Shown one piece after another: positions 63,539-64,000 of a DNA stretch of 64,000 nucleotides (its first letter is position 1; each line of letters begins with the position of its first letter). The stretch is from Streptomyces humi (GTDB taxonomy: Bacteria > Actinomycetota > Actinomycetes > Streptomycetales > Streptomycetaceae): contig NZ_LBMU02000009.1 of NCBI RefSeq assembly GCF_001005085.2, forward strand, positions 1 through 64,000, given 5' to 3'. The translations under genes were made by a program, and so were the position numbers. The notes below the pieces were generated by a model. The model saw only the letters and a program-made list of their open reading frames with translations. It was not told the DNA's origin and made no database searches.

Positions 63539-64000
63539 ATGACGACCCTCCCGCGCCCCGCCGTCCTCTCGGCGGACGAAGCCCGCCGTATCGCCCTGAA
63601 GGCACAGGGGTTCCTCGGCGCCCCCGACCGCCGTTCGGGCGTCCGGGGCGTGCTCCGCCACCTCGGCGCGGTCCAGCTGGACACGATCTCGGTCCTCGCC
63701 CGCTCCCACGAACTCATCCCGTACGCCCGCCTGGGCCGGGTCGGCCGCAGGACGGTCGAGGCCGCCTACTGGCAGGACACGCACGCCTTCGAGTACTGGT
63801 CGCACGCGGCCTGCATCCTCCCCATCGAGGAGTGGCCGCACTTCGCCTTCCGCCGCCGCGCCTACCGCGACCGTCCGCACTGGAACCACGACCTCCCGAC
63901 GGGCGTCTACGACCGGGTCATCAAGCAGCTGCGCGCCGAAGGCCCGCTGACCGCCACGGAGTTGGGCGGCGCGAAGAAGACCAGCGAGTGGTGGGACTGG
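63539..64000 (+). CDS. YcaQ-like winged-helix DNA glycosylase family protein, 3' end outside the window
   Basis: The first 154 codons are present; the gene runs off the right edge. Start ATG at 63539. Residues LSADEARRIALKAQGFLG, VLRHLGAVQLDTISVLARSHELIPYARLG, EAAYWQDTHAFEYWSHAACILP and PLTATELGGAKKTSEWWDW match the HTH_42/YcaQ family, members of which unhook DNA interstrand crosslinks. The QxD motif region (AVQLDTI) used in catalysis by YcaQ-type enzymes is included. Activity in this organism is inferred from the family. Confidence 0.85.
   Translation, partial: MTTLPRPAVLSADEARRIALKAQGFLGAPDRRSGVRGVLRHLGAVQLDTISVLARSHELIPYARLGRVGRRTVEAAYWQDTHAFEYWSHAACILPIEEWPHFAFRRRAYRDRPHWNHDLPTGVYDRVIKQLRAEGPLTATELGGAKKTSEWWDW

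Overview
The window is chromosomal DNA from a Streptomyces-type actinomycete. The evidence is very high G+C with G/C-rich third codon positions, frequent GTG and TTG starts, a tmRNA tag ending ALAA, and the order ssrA-smpB-S41 peptidase-ftsX-ftsE, then prfB and the kinase genes pkaB and pkaA. From memory this is the order in S. coelicolor and relatives. Most of the window is conserved core; accessory character is limited to the large secreted protein at 9005-13831 with its neighbour, and to many tandem-repeat tracts.

Layout. 1-7674: the 3' part of an MFS gene, then a sugar operon (lipoprotein binding protein, two permeases, a YicI-type GH31 alpha-xylosidase, LacI regulator). Its promoter is overlapped by a perfect 18-bp palindrome. 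7723-13831, minus strand: a 1608-residue secreted protein with ricin-B lectin, Ala-rich coiled-coil, Hint and C-terminal toxin-like regions, followed by a 398-residue protein of unknown function that is the obvious candidate immunity gene. 14175-20774: trans-translation (ssrA, smpB), a C-terminal processing peptidase, the division pair ftsEX, a zinc-ribbon microprotein, a LAETG sortase substrate and release factor 2 (prfB). 21199-28612: Ser/Thr kinases pkaB and pkaA, and divergently a 1307-residue FHA plus FtsK/SpoIIIE ATPase. 28765-32334: a second sugar ABC operon, one permease of which carries a large inserted extracytoplasmic domain. Neither ABC operon has an ATPase gene; a shared MsiK-type ATPase is expected elsewhere.

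32490-46654 is a cell-envelope region: three consecutive GT2 plus CDP-glycerol glycerophosphotransferase fusions, four polytopic membrane proteins (two resembling GT-C/GT39 and GT87 glycosyltransferases), and an inserted ohrA/ohrR peroxide module with an overlapping double palindrome. galE follows. 47710-49768 holds an ECF41-type sigma factor, a DoxX-like membrane protein and a TetR regulator. The TetR gene diverges from the wall-teichoic-acid-type exporter tagG-tagH, with three copies of one inverted repeat between them. 52000-56937 is the large NAD-dependent glutamate dehydrogenase. The right end has a HAD hydrolase, two small actinobacterial proteins, secA, a GNAT acetyltransferase and a truncated YcaQ-like gene.

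Many intergenic and linker stretches carry short tandem repeats (12 to 38 bp), listed separately. All family assignments come from motifs read by eye; no database search was run.
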